DNA of 39,145 nucleotides from Capnocytophaga canis (lineage in GTDB: Bacteria; Bacteroidota; Bacteroidia; Flavobacteriales; Flavobacteriaceae): assembly GCF_000827555.1 (NCBI RefSeq), contig NZ_CDOI01000149.1:1-39145 (forward strand). The letters run 5' to 3'. A program made the translations under genes and the position numbers. Below are positions 26,865 through 34,961 of this stretch, in pieces; position 1 is the stretch's first letter; each line of letters begins with the position of its first letter. The notes under the pieces are model-generated. The model worked only from the letters and a program-made list of their open reading frames with translations. It was not told where the DNA came from and did no database searches.

Positions 26865-28832
26865 ATGATCTCAAAAGCAACCATAGACAAAGTGTATGAC
26901 CAGATGCGTGTTGAGGAAGTCGTAGGAGATTTTGTACAACTCAAACGTTCCGGTTCCAATTATAAAGGATTAAGTCCATTTTCTAATGAACGAACTCCCA
27001 GTTTTATGGTTTCTCCTGTTAAGCAAATATGGAAAGATTTCAGTAGTGGTAAGGGAGGAAATGCTATTGCTTTTCTGATGGAACACGAGCATTTCACTTA
27101 TCCAGAGGCAATACGCTATTTAGCAAAAAAATACCATATCGAAATTGAGGAGACCCAACAGACGGATGAAGAAAAAGACAAGGCAGATGAACGAGAAAGC
27201 CTTTATATCGTTTCGGAGTTTGCTCAGACGTACTTTGAGAAAATCCTGACTGAGAGCGAAGTAGGAAAAGCTATCGGGATGAGTTACTTCAAAGAGCGTG
27301 GTTTTACATTGGATACCATTAAAAAATTCCGTTTGGGATATTCCCCTGACCAATGGAGTGCTTTTACAGATGAAGCTCTGAGCAAAGGATATCAACTTGA
27401 GTTTCTCGAAAAATCGGGTCTGACAATCGTTAAAGAAGATAAAAAGTTTGATCGATTCAAAGGGCGGGTGATGTTTCCTATTCACTCAATGAGTGGACGT
27501 GTATTGGGGTTTGGCGGACGTATACTTACGCAAGATAAAAAAGCTGCAAAATATCTCAACTCTCCCGAAAGTGAAATCTATCAGAAAAGTAAAGTTCTTT
27601 ATGGGATTTATCACGCTAAACAGGCAATTGCTAAGGTTGACAATTGTTATTTGGTGGAAGGATATACGGATGTAATTCAACTACATCAAAGAGGAATTGA
27701 GAATGTGGTAGCCTCAAGCGGAACGGCTCTTACTCCTGAACAAATACGCCTCATTCATCGGTTAACCAATAATATTACCTTGCTTTACGATGGTGACCCT
27801 GCTGGGTTGAGAGCTTCCTTACGAGGGGTTAACCTTATTTTAGAGCAGGGGATGAATGTGAAAATATGTACATTCCCCGACGGTGAAGATCCAGATAGTT
27901 TTGCTCGAAACAACGCTTTGGAAGACATTACTCTCTATTTGGAAGAAAATACTACGGACTTCATACGCTTCAAAGCATCACTTCTGGTGCAAGAGGCTCA
28001 AAATGACCCCATAAAAAAATCAGAAACTATACGCGACATCATAGAGAGCATCTCAAAAATTCCTGATTCAATAAAACAAGAAGTGTACATCCGCGAATGT
28101 GCTGCATTGATGGAAATTTCCGAAGATGTATTATTTGCTACTCTGTCGCAAATATTAAAGAAAGATATTTACGAAGGACAAAAGGTAGAGCGTAAGAAAA
28201 CTCAAAAATTAGAAGTTACACGAACTAAAGAAGAACAAATAAAACTGTCTATTGATCGGTTACAAGTTTTGGAACACGATCTGATAAAGTGTCTGTTACT
28301 TTATGGAGATAGAAAGTATACATTTGTTGATGTCATATTAAAACCTGACGAAAAAGGAGGTGTGCAGGAATATAAAGTGCAGCAAGAGCTTAAAATATAT
28401 GAAAAAATATATTTGGAGCTACAAGAGGATGAAATTCATTTTGCGAATCCGGAGTTTAGACATATTTATGAATTGGTGATGAGCAAATACGAGGACTCAA
28501 CCTATCAGTTATCTACATTTGTCAATCAGCTTCCTATCGAATTAAGCGGAAGAGTAACTCAAATCATTATGGAAGATGAAAATTTGACATTACACGATTG
28601 GCTTCGCAAAGATATTGTAGTGAAAAACAAGGACGAGAATATAGACATTGCGGTAATAGATATTTTGTTAAACATCCGAAAACAGCTAGTGAGTAATTTG
28701 ATTGCCGATATTATGCAACGAGTACAAACCTCAGTTGAGGTAGCCGAAAAGAACGAAGCTATGGCAGAAATTATGGATTACATACAACTCCAAAAAACAT
28801 TGGCAAAGCGATTGAATCGGGTAGTCAATTAA
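26865..28832 (+). CDS. dnaG: DNA primase without zinc ligands
   Basis: A 655-residue replicative primase that makes RNA primers at the fork with DnaB helicase. The N-terminal CHC2 region aligns as GLSPFSNERTPSF (35-47) and KDFSSGKGGN (57-66), but the zinc ligands are replaced: Ser37 for Cys, Ser40 for His, Asp58 for Cys and Ser61 for Cys. The catalytic core follows (about 110-240). The TOPRIM domain has EGYTD with Glu265 and DGDPAG with Asp309 and Asp311, all intact. The C-terminal helicase-interaction part (from about 440) is weakly conserved, as is usual. The gene is otherwise complete, so this is a working enzyme with a zinc-free fold rather than a pseudogene; I recall similar sequences in other Flavobacteriia. 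Confidence 0.93.
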   Translation: MISKATIDKVYDQMRVEEVVGDFVQLKRSGSNYKGLSPFSNERTPSFMVSPVKQIWKDFSSGKGGNAIAFLMEHEHFTYPEAIRYLAKKYHIEIEETQQTDEEKDKADERESLYIVSEFAQTYFEKILTESEVGKAIGMSYFKERGFTLDTIKKFRLGYSPDQWSAFTDEALSKGYQLEFLEKSGLTIVKEDKKFDRFKGRVMFPIHSMSGRVLGFGGRILTQDKKAAKYLNSPESEIYQKSKVLYGIYHAKQAIAKVDNCYLVEGYTDVIQLHQRGIENVVASSGTALTPEQIRLIHRLTNNITLLYDGDPAGLRASLRGVNLILEQGMNVKICTFPDGEDPDSFARNNALEDITLYLEENTTDFIRFKASLLVQEAQNDPIKKSETIRDIIESISKIPDSIKQEVYIRECAALMEISEDVLFATLSQILKKDIYEGQKVERKKTQKLEVTRTKEEQIKLSIDRLQVLEHDLIKCLLLYGDRKYTFVDVILKPDEKGGVQEYKVQQELKIYEKIYLELQEDEIHFANPEFRHIYELVMSKYEDSTYQLSTFVNQLPIELSGRVTQIIMEDENLTLHDWLRKDIVVKNKDENIDIAVIDILLNIRKQLVSNLIADIMQRVQTSVEVAEKNEAMAEIMDYIQLQKTLAKRLNRVVN

Positions 28833-28977
28833 AAATAGTTTTACTGTTGATCAACTAAATGCGCAACTGACTCATTTTCAATGATTTTGAAACCTAAAAA
28901 TTTTGTAAGGCTGTTAAAATGAGGCGGTAAATAAAAAAATATTAACCTAACATCATGTTTATTAAATATTTAATTAC

Positions 28978-28985
28978 TATATTTG
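28978..28985 (+). promoter_or_regulatory. -7 box of the HU gene
   Basis: TATATTTG matches TAnnTTTG 45 bases before the HU start codon. The -33 position holds TTT (28958-28960) rather than TTG, 17 bases upstream of the box. Confidence 0.5.
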
Positions 28986-29030
28986 CAGTCCGAATAAGTT
29001 AAAATATTAATATTTAAAAAGAAATATAAA

Positions 29031-29336
29031 ATGACAAAAGCAGAAATCGTATCAAAGATCGCTGATAAGTTAGGTCTTGATAAAAACGACGTTCAATCAA
29101 CGGTTGAGAACTTTATGGATGAAGTGAAAGCATCGTTGGAAAGTGGGAACAACGTGTATTTGAGAGGTTTTGGAAGTTTTGTTATCAAAACAAGAGCTGA
29201 GAAAACAGGACGTAATATTTCTAAAAATACAACTATTAAAATCCCTGCTCACAACATCCCTTCATTCAAACCTGCAAAAGTGTTTGTTGATGGTGTAAAA
29301 ACAAAAGTAAAAGTAAAATCAGGAAAAAAGAAATAA
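29031..29336 (+). CDS. HU/IHF-family DNA-binding protein
   Basis: A 101-residue nucleoid protein. It begins MTKAEIVSKIADKLG and has the family beta-arm region with LRGFGSF (43-49), KTRAEKTGRNISKNTTI and IPAHNIPSFKPAK. These proteins dimerise and bend DNA. The C-terminus is extended by a lysine-rich tail (KTKVKVKSGKKK), common in Bacteroidetes HU. A small basic gene follows 27 bases later, probably on the same transcript. Confidence 0.94.
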   Translation: MTKAEIVSKIADKLGLDKNDVQSTVENFMDEVKASLESGNNVYLRGFGSFVIKTRAEKTGRNISKNTTIKIPAHNIPSFKPAKVFVDGVKTKVKVKSGKKK

Positions 29337-29363
29337 TTTTAAACTAATTAAATATATTAAGCT

Positions 29364-29456
29364 ATGCCAAGCGGAAAAAAAAGAAAAAGACATAAAGTTG
29401 CTAACCACAAACGTAAAAAAAGAGCGAGAGCTAATCGTCACAAAAAGAAAAAGTAG
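29364..29456 (+). CDS. 30-residue highly basic protein, candidate ribosomal protein
   Basis: ATG at 29364 opens a 30-codon frame ending at TAG 29456. It starts MPSGKKRKRHKVANHK and ends RHKKKK; about two thirds of the residues are Lys, Arg or His and there are no acidic residues. Such composition is seen almost only in small ribosomal proteins and similar RNA-binding peptides. It lies between the HU gene and RNase G and its stop codon is built into a strong terminator. From memory, near-identical short proteins occur at this place in other Flavobacteriia. It might be the flavobacterial ribosomal protein bL38 or a THX-like protein; I cannot decide from the sequence. It is easy to miss because of its length. 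Confidence 0.72.
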   Translation: MPSGKKRKRHKVANHKRKKRARANRHKKKK

Positions 29457-29473
29457 TTTTTAACTACTTTTTC
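29447..29473 (+). terminator. Intrinsic terminator overlapping the stop codon of the small basic gene
   Basis: GAAAAAGTAGTT (29447-29458) and AACTACTTTTTC (29462-29473) form a perfect 12-base-pair stem with a TTT loop. The stem contains the last codons and the TAG stop of the 30-codon gene. It should end the HU transcript before RNase G. Confidence 0.75.
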
Positions 29474-29567
29474 TGTCTTATGTAAAAACGTTCATTGAAA
29501 AAATAGTTTATGAAATTAAATCACTCATAAACAATGTAGTAGTTTAACAAAAAAAAATCCAAACAGA

Positions 29568-31109
29568 GTGAATAAAGAACTAATCATTCGTTCAGGTTCC
29601 TCTTATGTCGATTTTGCTTTGCTTAAAGAAGGAAGGCTCATTGAGCTCCACAAAGAAGAGGATGCTAATGGTGTAGGTGTGGGGGATATCATGCTTGCCA
29701 AAATCCGAAAACCAATTCCTGGGTTGAATGCCGCTTTTGTGGATGTAGGTCACGAAAAAGATGCATTTTTGCATTATTTGGACTTAGGTCCTCAGGTTTC
29801 GTCTTTACAAAAATTTGTCAAGATGATTATTTCAGGAAAATTAAAAGATTATTCTTTAAAAGACTTTCCTTTAGAGCCTGATATTAATAAAGATGGAGCA
29901 GTAGTAGATGTTTTGAAAGCAGGACAACCCATTTTGGTTCAAATTGTAAAAGAACCGATTTCGACCAAAGGTCCTCGTATCAGTTCTGAATTGTCCATCG
30001 CAGGGCGCTATTTGGTGTTAGTACCCTTTTCTGATAGAATTTCTATCTCACAGAAAATTGAAAGCAAAACCGAAAAAGAACGACTACGACGACTTCTGCA
30101 AAGCATTAAACCTAAAGGCTTTGGCGTAATTGTACGTACCGTAGCAGAAGGTAAAAAAGTAGCGGAACTGGATAAGGACTTACAGGGTTTATTCAACCGA
30201 TGGGTTTTGATGTGTAAAAAAATTAACAAGGCTGTTTTCCCATCCAAGGTGATGAGCGAAATCAGTAGAACAGGAGCTATTTTGCGAGATATGTTCAACG
30301 ATTCTTTCACAGGAATTCAGGTGGATAACGAGACTCTCTACGAGCAAGTTATCAAATATGTTCAAGAGATTGCCCCTGAAAAAGAAAGTATCGTAAAACT
30401 GTACCGTTCTTCAGTTCCCATTTTCGAAAAGTTCCATATTGAACGACAAATTAAGACGGCTTTCGGACGAACCGTTTCAATGAGCAAAGGAGCTTATTTG
30501 GTGATTGAACATACTGAAGCACTACACGTTATTGATGTCAATAGTGGAAATCACTCTAACAAAGCTGATAATCAAGAATCTACGGCTTTAGCAGTAAATT
30601 TAATTGCAGCAACAGAGATTGCAAGGCAACTGCGTTTACGTGATATGGGGGGTATCATCGTTGTTGATTTTATTGATATGTCCAATACGGATAACCGAAA
30701 GATTCTTTTTGATCATCTACGACAAGAAATGTCGGAAGATAGGGCAAAACACAAAATATTACCTCCAAGTAAATTTGGGTTAATACAGATTACGCGTCAG
30801 CGAGTACGCCAAGAACTAAACATCAAAACCAAGGAAGAAAATCCGAGTAAAGAAGGTGAAATTGAAGCACCTATTGTTTTAGTTGACAAAATCAACATAG
30901 AACTTGAAAGAATCATTAAAGAGAGTACCTATAAGGGTAGCATTGTGCTAAATGCACATCCTTTTATTGCAGCGTATATTACCCACGGACTAATGTCAAT
31001 ACGCTTTAAATGGTTTTTAAAATACAAACGGTGGGTGAGGGTAATGCACCGCGATGCATACTCCTATCTTGAATACCGTTTTAAAACTAAGGAAGGAACA
31101 CCTCTTTAA
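29568..31109 (+). CDS. rng: Ribonuclease E/G-family endonuclease
   Basis: A 513-residue endoribonuclease for rRNA 5'-end maturation and mRNA decay. The start is GTG at 29568. The S1-like RNA-binding domain (about 35-130) is followed by the catalytic core with VIDVNSGN (metal ligand Asp323), a GGIIVVDFIDM segment with Asp367, and SKFGLIQITRQRVRQ (401-415). After this, where E. coli RNase G has a CPxCxG zinc-link that joins subunits, the protein reads NIKTKEENPSKEGEIEAP with no cysteine. The C-terminal part (about 440-513) is present. It has the RNase G layout without the long RNase E tail. A terminator lies before it and another after it, so it is monocistronic. Confidence 0.92.
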   Translation: MNKELIIRSGSSYVDFALLKEGRLIELHKEEDANGVGVGDIMLAKIRKPIPGLNAAFVDVGHEKDAFLHYLDLGPQVSSLQKFVKMIISGKLKDYSLKDFPLEPDINKDGAVVDVLKAGQPILVQIVKEPISTKGPRISSELSIAGRYLVLVPFSDRISISQKIESKTEKERLRRLLQSIKPKGFGVIVRTVAEGKKVAELDKDLQGLFNRWVLMCKKINKAVFPSKVMSEISRTGAILRDMFNDSFTGIQVDNETLYEQVIKYVQEIAPEKESIVKLYRSSVPIFEKFHIERQIKTAFGRTVSMSKGAYLVIEHTEALHVIDVNSGNHSNKADNQESTALAVNLIAATEIARQLRLRDMGGIIVVDFIDMSNTDNRKILFDHLRQEMSEDRAKHKILPPSKFGLIQITRQRVRQELNIKTKEENPSKEGEIEAPIVLVDKINIELERIIKESTYKGSIVLNAHPFIAAYITHGLMSIRFKWFLKYKRWVRVMHRDAYSYLEYRFKTKEGTPL

Positions 31110-31117
31110 AAAAACAA

Positions 31118-31147
31118 AGGCTTTGCGAGAAATTGCAAAGCCTTTAT
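31118..31147 (+). terminator. Bidirectional intrinsic terminator after RNase G
   Basis: AAAGGCTTTGC (31118-31128) pairs perfectly with GCAAAGCCTTT (31137-31147) around an 8-base loop. A T-rich tail follows on the plus strand and a seven-T run on the minus strand, so it can serve both directions. It begins 9 bases after the RNase G stop. Confidence 0.85.
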
Positions 31148-31318
31148 TATTTTCAGAAAAAGAGGTCTGTAGAGTTTCAAATATTTTTGTGTTCCTGACA
31201 AGCTACTTTCCAGCAAAGTTTGTTTCCGTTTGACAGATACAGCAAGAAAAATACTTTTGAAATAAAAACCAAAATCACAACTGAAAATTGAACTTAAAAA
31301 TATCCATTAGAAACAATC

Positions 31319-31345
31319 GTCTAAAAAATAGCTTAATTTTTAGAC
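31319..31345 (-). terminator. Hairpin after the DUF5103 gene
   Basis: GTCTAAAAA (31319-31327) and TTTTTAGAC (31337-31345) form a 9-base-pair stem with a 9-base loop, 24 bases after the stop codon of the minus-strand gene. No strong T-run follows, so it is a weak candidate. Confidence 0.4.
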
Positions 31346-31368
31346 ATTATACCGAAAATATATCCACT

Positions 31369-32613
31369 TTACCTTGAGATATTACTACTATTAGCTCCTC
31401 CAAGTCCGATCACTTGATCATAAAGAGCGTTAGGAGCTCGGTAATAGACTAAAATGGTATAATTATTTTCTGTTTGTTGAAAATTCCCGCCAATTTCATT
31501 AAAATTTTCTTCGTTTTGCTCTTTTGTAGCAAATTTATAGTTATAAAATCCTTGTTTTAGCAGGATTTTTCCTTGATGAATTCTTTTTTCTTCATGGTAA
31601 GTAAGTTTGTAAATGTCTAAAAGCTCATAATTGGAGAATTTTCCGTATACGTATACTTCTTTTTTGCCGAAAGAGGCGGGTAATTCTAATGAAAAATGTA
31701 TCCAGACGTAATCCGCTTCGTTATCCGGGTTGCGTCCGTCCAATGTGTTTATTAGAAAATCTCCGTTGATATCAGGATTGTAGGTGTAAACCCGATTCGC
31801 ACGGCTTATATTTCCAAATAGAACGTGTTCAAACAGTTTGTTTTGGAATATTTGATATGTAGCACCTGAGGTTACACGTAACTCTTTACTGTCAAAGTAA
31901 AAATATTCATTACCTCCATCAAAAGCACTTTCAAGATCGTGTTTGTAAATAAGTTCTCGCCCTATTGTGAACTGAGGTTTCAGATTCGTAATAGCATTAT
32001 TCCAGCAATAGTTTTGCAAGACAGCTACTTTAACATTTGATGTAGGATCTTGCAGATGTAACCCCAATTCTTTGATGGAGAATTGCACCACTTGTTTGGT
32101 GTCGAAATGTTGTAGGTCGCGTGTGCGTTTGATTTCGGATTGAATGCTTACTAATGGATTGTAAACTACGAATCTACGGGAGAATAATTCCGTTCCAAAT
32201 CTGTCAATAATAGAAAGAAGATAATTGCCTGTAAGGGTAATTTTTGTCAAATCATTGGGCAAATTAAGTCGATAGTGAGAGTAGGATTGCAAAGTTGCGT
32301 ACGAATTGCTTTCGGGGCGTAGAGGTTGCTCATCCATCCCCTTAATATATTCGCTTTTTAGCAAATTGGAGGCTGTCCAGTCGGCGTTGCAATGCGTGAT
32401 TTTATAATAATATGTTTCCTCATCACCACTTAAGTCATCGAACTGTAGAGTAAACATTTCATTGAGTCGCACAATTGGGAATTGGCTTTTATCATTTTCT
32501 GAAGCCTTAAAAATAATTGTTTTTATGAATTCTGGAGGTGTTTTTTCGGTAAGAATTTGAGCGTTGACTCCAAGACTGTAACCGAATAGAAAATATATAA
32601 TTAATTGTTTCAT
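31369..32613 (-). CDS. DUF5103 protein, probable type IX secretion plug
   Basis: A 414-residue exported protein. The ATG at 32613 gives a clean signal peptide (MKQLIIYFLFGYSLGVNAQ); an earlier frame start at 32694 would add 27 residues of no signal character and overrun the promoter. The body is beta-rich with FTLQFDDLSGDEETYYYKI, HCNADW, IDRFGTEL and a C-terminal immunoglobulin- or CBM48-like stretch (KKEVYVYGKFSNYEL) followed by a KQGFYNYKF segment. This is the DUF5103 family. A DUF5103 protein was found as the Plug that closes the SprA translocon pore in Flavobacterium johnsoniae, so the same periplasmic role is likely. It is divergent from the U32 gene with 89 bases between the start codons. 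Confidence 0.82.
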   Translation of the reverse strand: MKQLIIYFLFGYSLGVNAQILTEKTPPEFIKTIIFKASENDKSQFPIVRLNEMFTLQFDDLSGDEETYYYKITHCNADWTASNLLKSEYIKGMDEQPLRPESNSYATLQSYSHYRLNLPNDLTKITLTGNYLLSIIDRFGTELFSRRFVVYNPLVSIQSEIKRTRDLQHFDTKQVVQFSIKELGLHLQDPTSNVKVAVLQNYCWNNAITNLKPQFTIGRELIYKHDLESAFDGGNEYFYFDSKELRVTSGATYQIFQNKLFEHVLFGNISRANRVYTYNPDINGDFLINTLDGRNPDNEADYVWIHFSLELPASFGKKEVYVYGKFSNYELLDIYKLTYHEEKRIHQGKILLKQGFYNYKFATKEQNEENFNEIGGNFQQTENNYTILVYYRAPNALYDQVIGLGGANSSNISR

Positions 32614-32631
32614 ACATATATTTTTAAAAAT

Positions 32632-32677
32632 CAAATGTATGAAAAAAAATCGTATAAATAAAAATTTTTTATCTTTG
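32632..32677. promoter_or_regulatory. Divergent promoter boxes
   Basis: TACATTTG on the minus strand (32632-32639) serves the DUF5103 gene and TATCTTTG on the plus strand (32670-32677) serves the U32 gene. Both match TAnnTTTG. Neither has a clear -33 TTG. Confidence 0.5.
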
Positions 32678-32702
32678 CACTCGCTAACTTTCAATCACAT
32701 TT

Positions 32703-33956
32703 ATGACAAATTCAGGAAAAATAGAGCTGATGGCTCCCGCAGGAAACTTCGAATCGTTACAAGCAGCTATTGATAATGGTGCTGATTCGGTATATTTTGG
32801 AGTTGACCAGCTGAATATGAGGGCAAGAGCAAGTATCAATTTCACCATTGACGATTTGGACGAAATTGCAAAACGTTGCCACCCAAAAGGTATCCGTACC
32901 TATCTTACCTTAAACACAATCATATACGACCACGATTTATCCATCATAAAAACCTTGCTCGACGCTGCAAAGAAGGCAAATTTAACCGCAGTGATTGCTA
33001 TGGATCAAGCAGTTATTGCCTATGCTCGTCAAATTGGTATGGAAGTGCATATTTCTACCCAAATCAATATTACAAACATCGAAACGGTGCGTTTTTATGC
33101 AATGTTTGCCGATACAATGGTAATGAGTCGTGAATTGAGCCTTAGGCAGGTAAAGAAAATCGCCGAGCAAATCCAAAGGGAACAGATTAAAGGTCCGTCA
33201 GGGAATTTGGTCGAGATAGAAATCTTCGGTCACGGAGCGTTGTGTATGGCGGTTTCAGGAAAATGCTATTTGAGTTTGCATTCGCATAATTCGTCGGCAA
33301 ATCGAGGGGCGTGTAAGCAAAATTGCCGAAAAAAATACACCGTAATCGACCAAGAAAGCGGTTTTGAAATCGAAATTGATAATGAATATATGATGTCGCC
33401 CAAGGATTTGTGCACGATTGACTTCCTCGACCAAGTGATTGACGCAGGAGCCAAAGTACTTAAAATTGAAGGACGCGGAAGAGCTCCCGAATACGTGGCG
33501 ACTGTCATAAAAACCTATCGTGAAGCCATCGATGCGTATTACGAGGGGACATATTCAAAAGAAAAGGTTGGAAAATGGATGGAAGCCCTTTCAACCGTTT
33601 ACAACAGAGGATTTTGGAGCGGATATTATTTGGGACAGAAATTGGGAGAATGGAGCGAGAATCCGGGGTCGAACGCTACACAGAAAAAGGTGTATGTAGG
33701 ACAAGGAAAGCACTATTTTCCAAAATCGGGGATTGCGGAATTTCTCATCGAAGCCTACGATATTAAAGTGGGCGACAAACTCCTCATTACAGGCCCTACC
33801 ACAGGCGTACAGGAGTTTGTTTTGGAAAATATGATGGTAAATGACGCTCCTGCACAAACGGCAACGAAAGGCGATTCTTGCACCATCAAAACCGATTTCA
33901 GAATTCGTCTGTCAGATAAATTATATAAGATTGTAGCTACGGAGTTTGCGAAGTAG
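32703..33956 (+). CDS. U32 peptidase-family protein, probable tRNA hydroxylation factor
   Basis: A 417-residue cytoplasmic protein. The N-terminal TIM-barrel starts IELMAPAGNFESLQAA, and GADSVYFG and a THISTQ-like HISTQIN (116-122) follow. The U32 signature region holds cysteines at 181, 188, 204 and 208 (GALCMAVSGKC and NRGACKQNC), which in characterised members are proposed to hold an iron-sulfur cluster. Family members TrhP (YegQ) and RlhA act in prephenate-dependent hydroxylation of tRNA uridine 34 or 23S rRNA, so an RNA modification role is more likely than proteolysis. A C-terminal beta domain (about 335-417) is present. The full-length architecture favours the TrhP branch, but I cannot assign it firmly. 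Confidence 0.85.
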   Translation: MTNSGKIELMAPAGNFESLQAAIDNGADSVYFGVDQLNMRARASINFTIDDLDEIAKRCHPKGIRTYLTLNTIIYDHDLSIIKTLLDAAKKANLTAVIAMDQAVIAYARQIGMEVHISTQINITNIETVRFYAMFADTMVMSRELSLRQVKKIAEQIQREQIKGPSGNLVEIEIFGHGALCMAVSGKCYLSLHSHNSSANRGACKQNCRKKYTVIDQESGFEIEIDNEYMMSPKDLCTIDFLDQVIDAGAKVLKIEGRGRAPEYVATVIKTYREAIDAYYEGTYSKEKVGKWMEALSTVYNRGFWSGYYLGQKLGEWSENPGSNATQKKVYVGQGKHYFPKSGIAEFLIEAYDIKVGDKLLITGPTTGVQEFVLENMMVNDAPAQTATKGDSCTIKTDFRIRLSDKLYKIVATEFAK

Positions 33957-34003
33957 TTATACAAATTAAAAAAATCAATCTATTTATAAACCTTACAAGT
34001 CAA

Positions 34004-34765
34004 ATGAAAATGAATAATTTTGAAGTAAAAAACTTTCCACCAGAAGTTTGTAAAGAATTAAAATACTATGTATATCGTTTAATTGACCCAAGAAATGGAG
34101 AAACATTTTACGTAGGAAAAGGAAAAAACAATAGAGTTTTTGAACACTTGAATTGTGCTAATAAATTAGAGAAAGAGGATGAAGATGAAAGTGACTTAAA
34201 ATTTAAAAGAATTAGAGAAATTCAAAAAGCAGGATTAAATGTTATTCACATTATACACAGACACGGGTTGGATTCTGATACAGCGACACAAGTAGAAGCA
34301 GCCTTGATAGATATCTTTCCTAACACAACAAATATTGTAAAAGGGAAGGGGAGCAATGAGTTCGGTGCAATGAATGCTTTTGAAATTATCACGAAATATC
34401 AAGCTGAAATAGCTGAATTACAACATAAAGTTGTAATGATCAATATCAATAGAACAATAACAGATAGAAGTATATATGATAGTGTTAGATTTGCTTGGAA
34501 AATAGACGTAAAAAAAGCTGAGAAAGCTGATTATATTCTTGCTATGGAAAAGGGAATTATTGTTGGAGTATTTAAACCTATAAAATGGCATAGGGCAAGA
34601 AAGGAACATTTTCCAGAATTTGAAAATCGCACTAATAAAAGATGGGGATTTGAAGGAGAAGAAGCTAATGAAGATATCAAAAAATTATATTTAAGAAAAA
34701 GATTACCTGAGCAATTTCAAAGAAAAAAAGGCGAAGCAAATCCAATCAGATACAATTATAATTAA
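34004..34765 (+). CDS. GIY-YIG nuclease-domain protein (LEM-3-like)
   Basis: A 253-residue protein. The GIY-YIG core is at the N-terminus: YYVYRLIDP (21-29), TFYVGKGKNNRVFEH (34-48) and VEAALID with a candidate catalytic Glu98. This pattern, with GKG and a short spacer, resembles the LEM-3/ANKLE1-type subgroup. A second domain (about 140-240) with SVRFAWKI, ADYILAMEKGIIVGVF and RWGFEGEEA follows; I recall it fused to this kind of GIY-YIG domain in other bacteria but no function is known to me. It stands alone, 47 bases after the U32 gene, and is followed by a degenerate tandem repeat. A DNA repair or defence role is possible; neither is shown. Confidence 0.8.
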   Translation: MKMNNFEVKNFPPEVCKELKYYVYRLIDPRNGETFYVGKGKNNRVFEHLNCANKLEKEDEDESDLKFKRIREIQKAGLNVIHIIHRHGLDSDTATQVEAALIDIFPNTTNIVKGKGSNEFGAMNAFEIITKYQAEIAELQHKVVMININRTITDRSIYDSVRFAWKIDVKKAEKADYILAMEKGIIVGVFKPIKWHRARKEHFPEFENRTNKRWGFEGEEANEDIKKLYLRKRLPEQFQRKKGEANPIRYNYN

Positions 34766-34767
34766 AA

Positions 34768-34918
34768 AATACTTCGGAGCGTTCAAATAAGCTAATGCAC
34801 CACTAAAAAACATTCCGAAGCATTTTAATAAGCCGATGCGGAACTAAAATAAACAAATGTAGGGCTAAAAAACCTTCCGAAGTATTAAAATAGCAAAGGG
34901 AGACGCCAAAACATAAAA
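34768..34918. repeat. Degenerate tandem repeat, unit about 43 bases
   Basis: Units begin near TTCGGAGC (34773), TTCCGAAGC (34813) and TTCCGAAGT (34875), with a partial copy between about 34843 and 34874. The shared pattern is TTCCGAAG, an AT-rich stretch, AATAAGC, ATGC, then ACTAAAAAAC. The outer ends AATACTTCGGA (34768-34778) and TCCGAAGTATT (34876-34886) are also perfect inverted repeats. It lies directly after the GIY-YIG stop codon. Confidence 0.6.
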
Positions 34919-34961
34919 AGAATTCAAAGAATAGGAAAATAATTGTAAAAACGCTAAAAAA

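Noticed and set aside
26865-27060. DnaG as a pseudogene because of the missing zinc ligands
   Set aside because: The frame is complete, the TOPRIM residues are intact, and the replaced region is otherwise well formed.
34768-34918. Possible CRISPR array
   Set aside because: The units are degenerate, contiguous and without unique spacers of constant length, and no cas gene is near.
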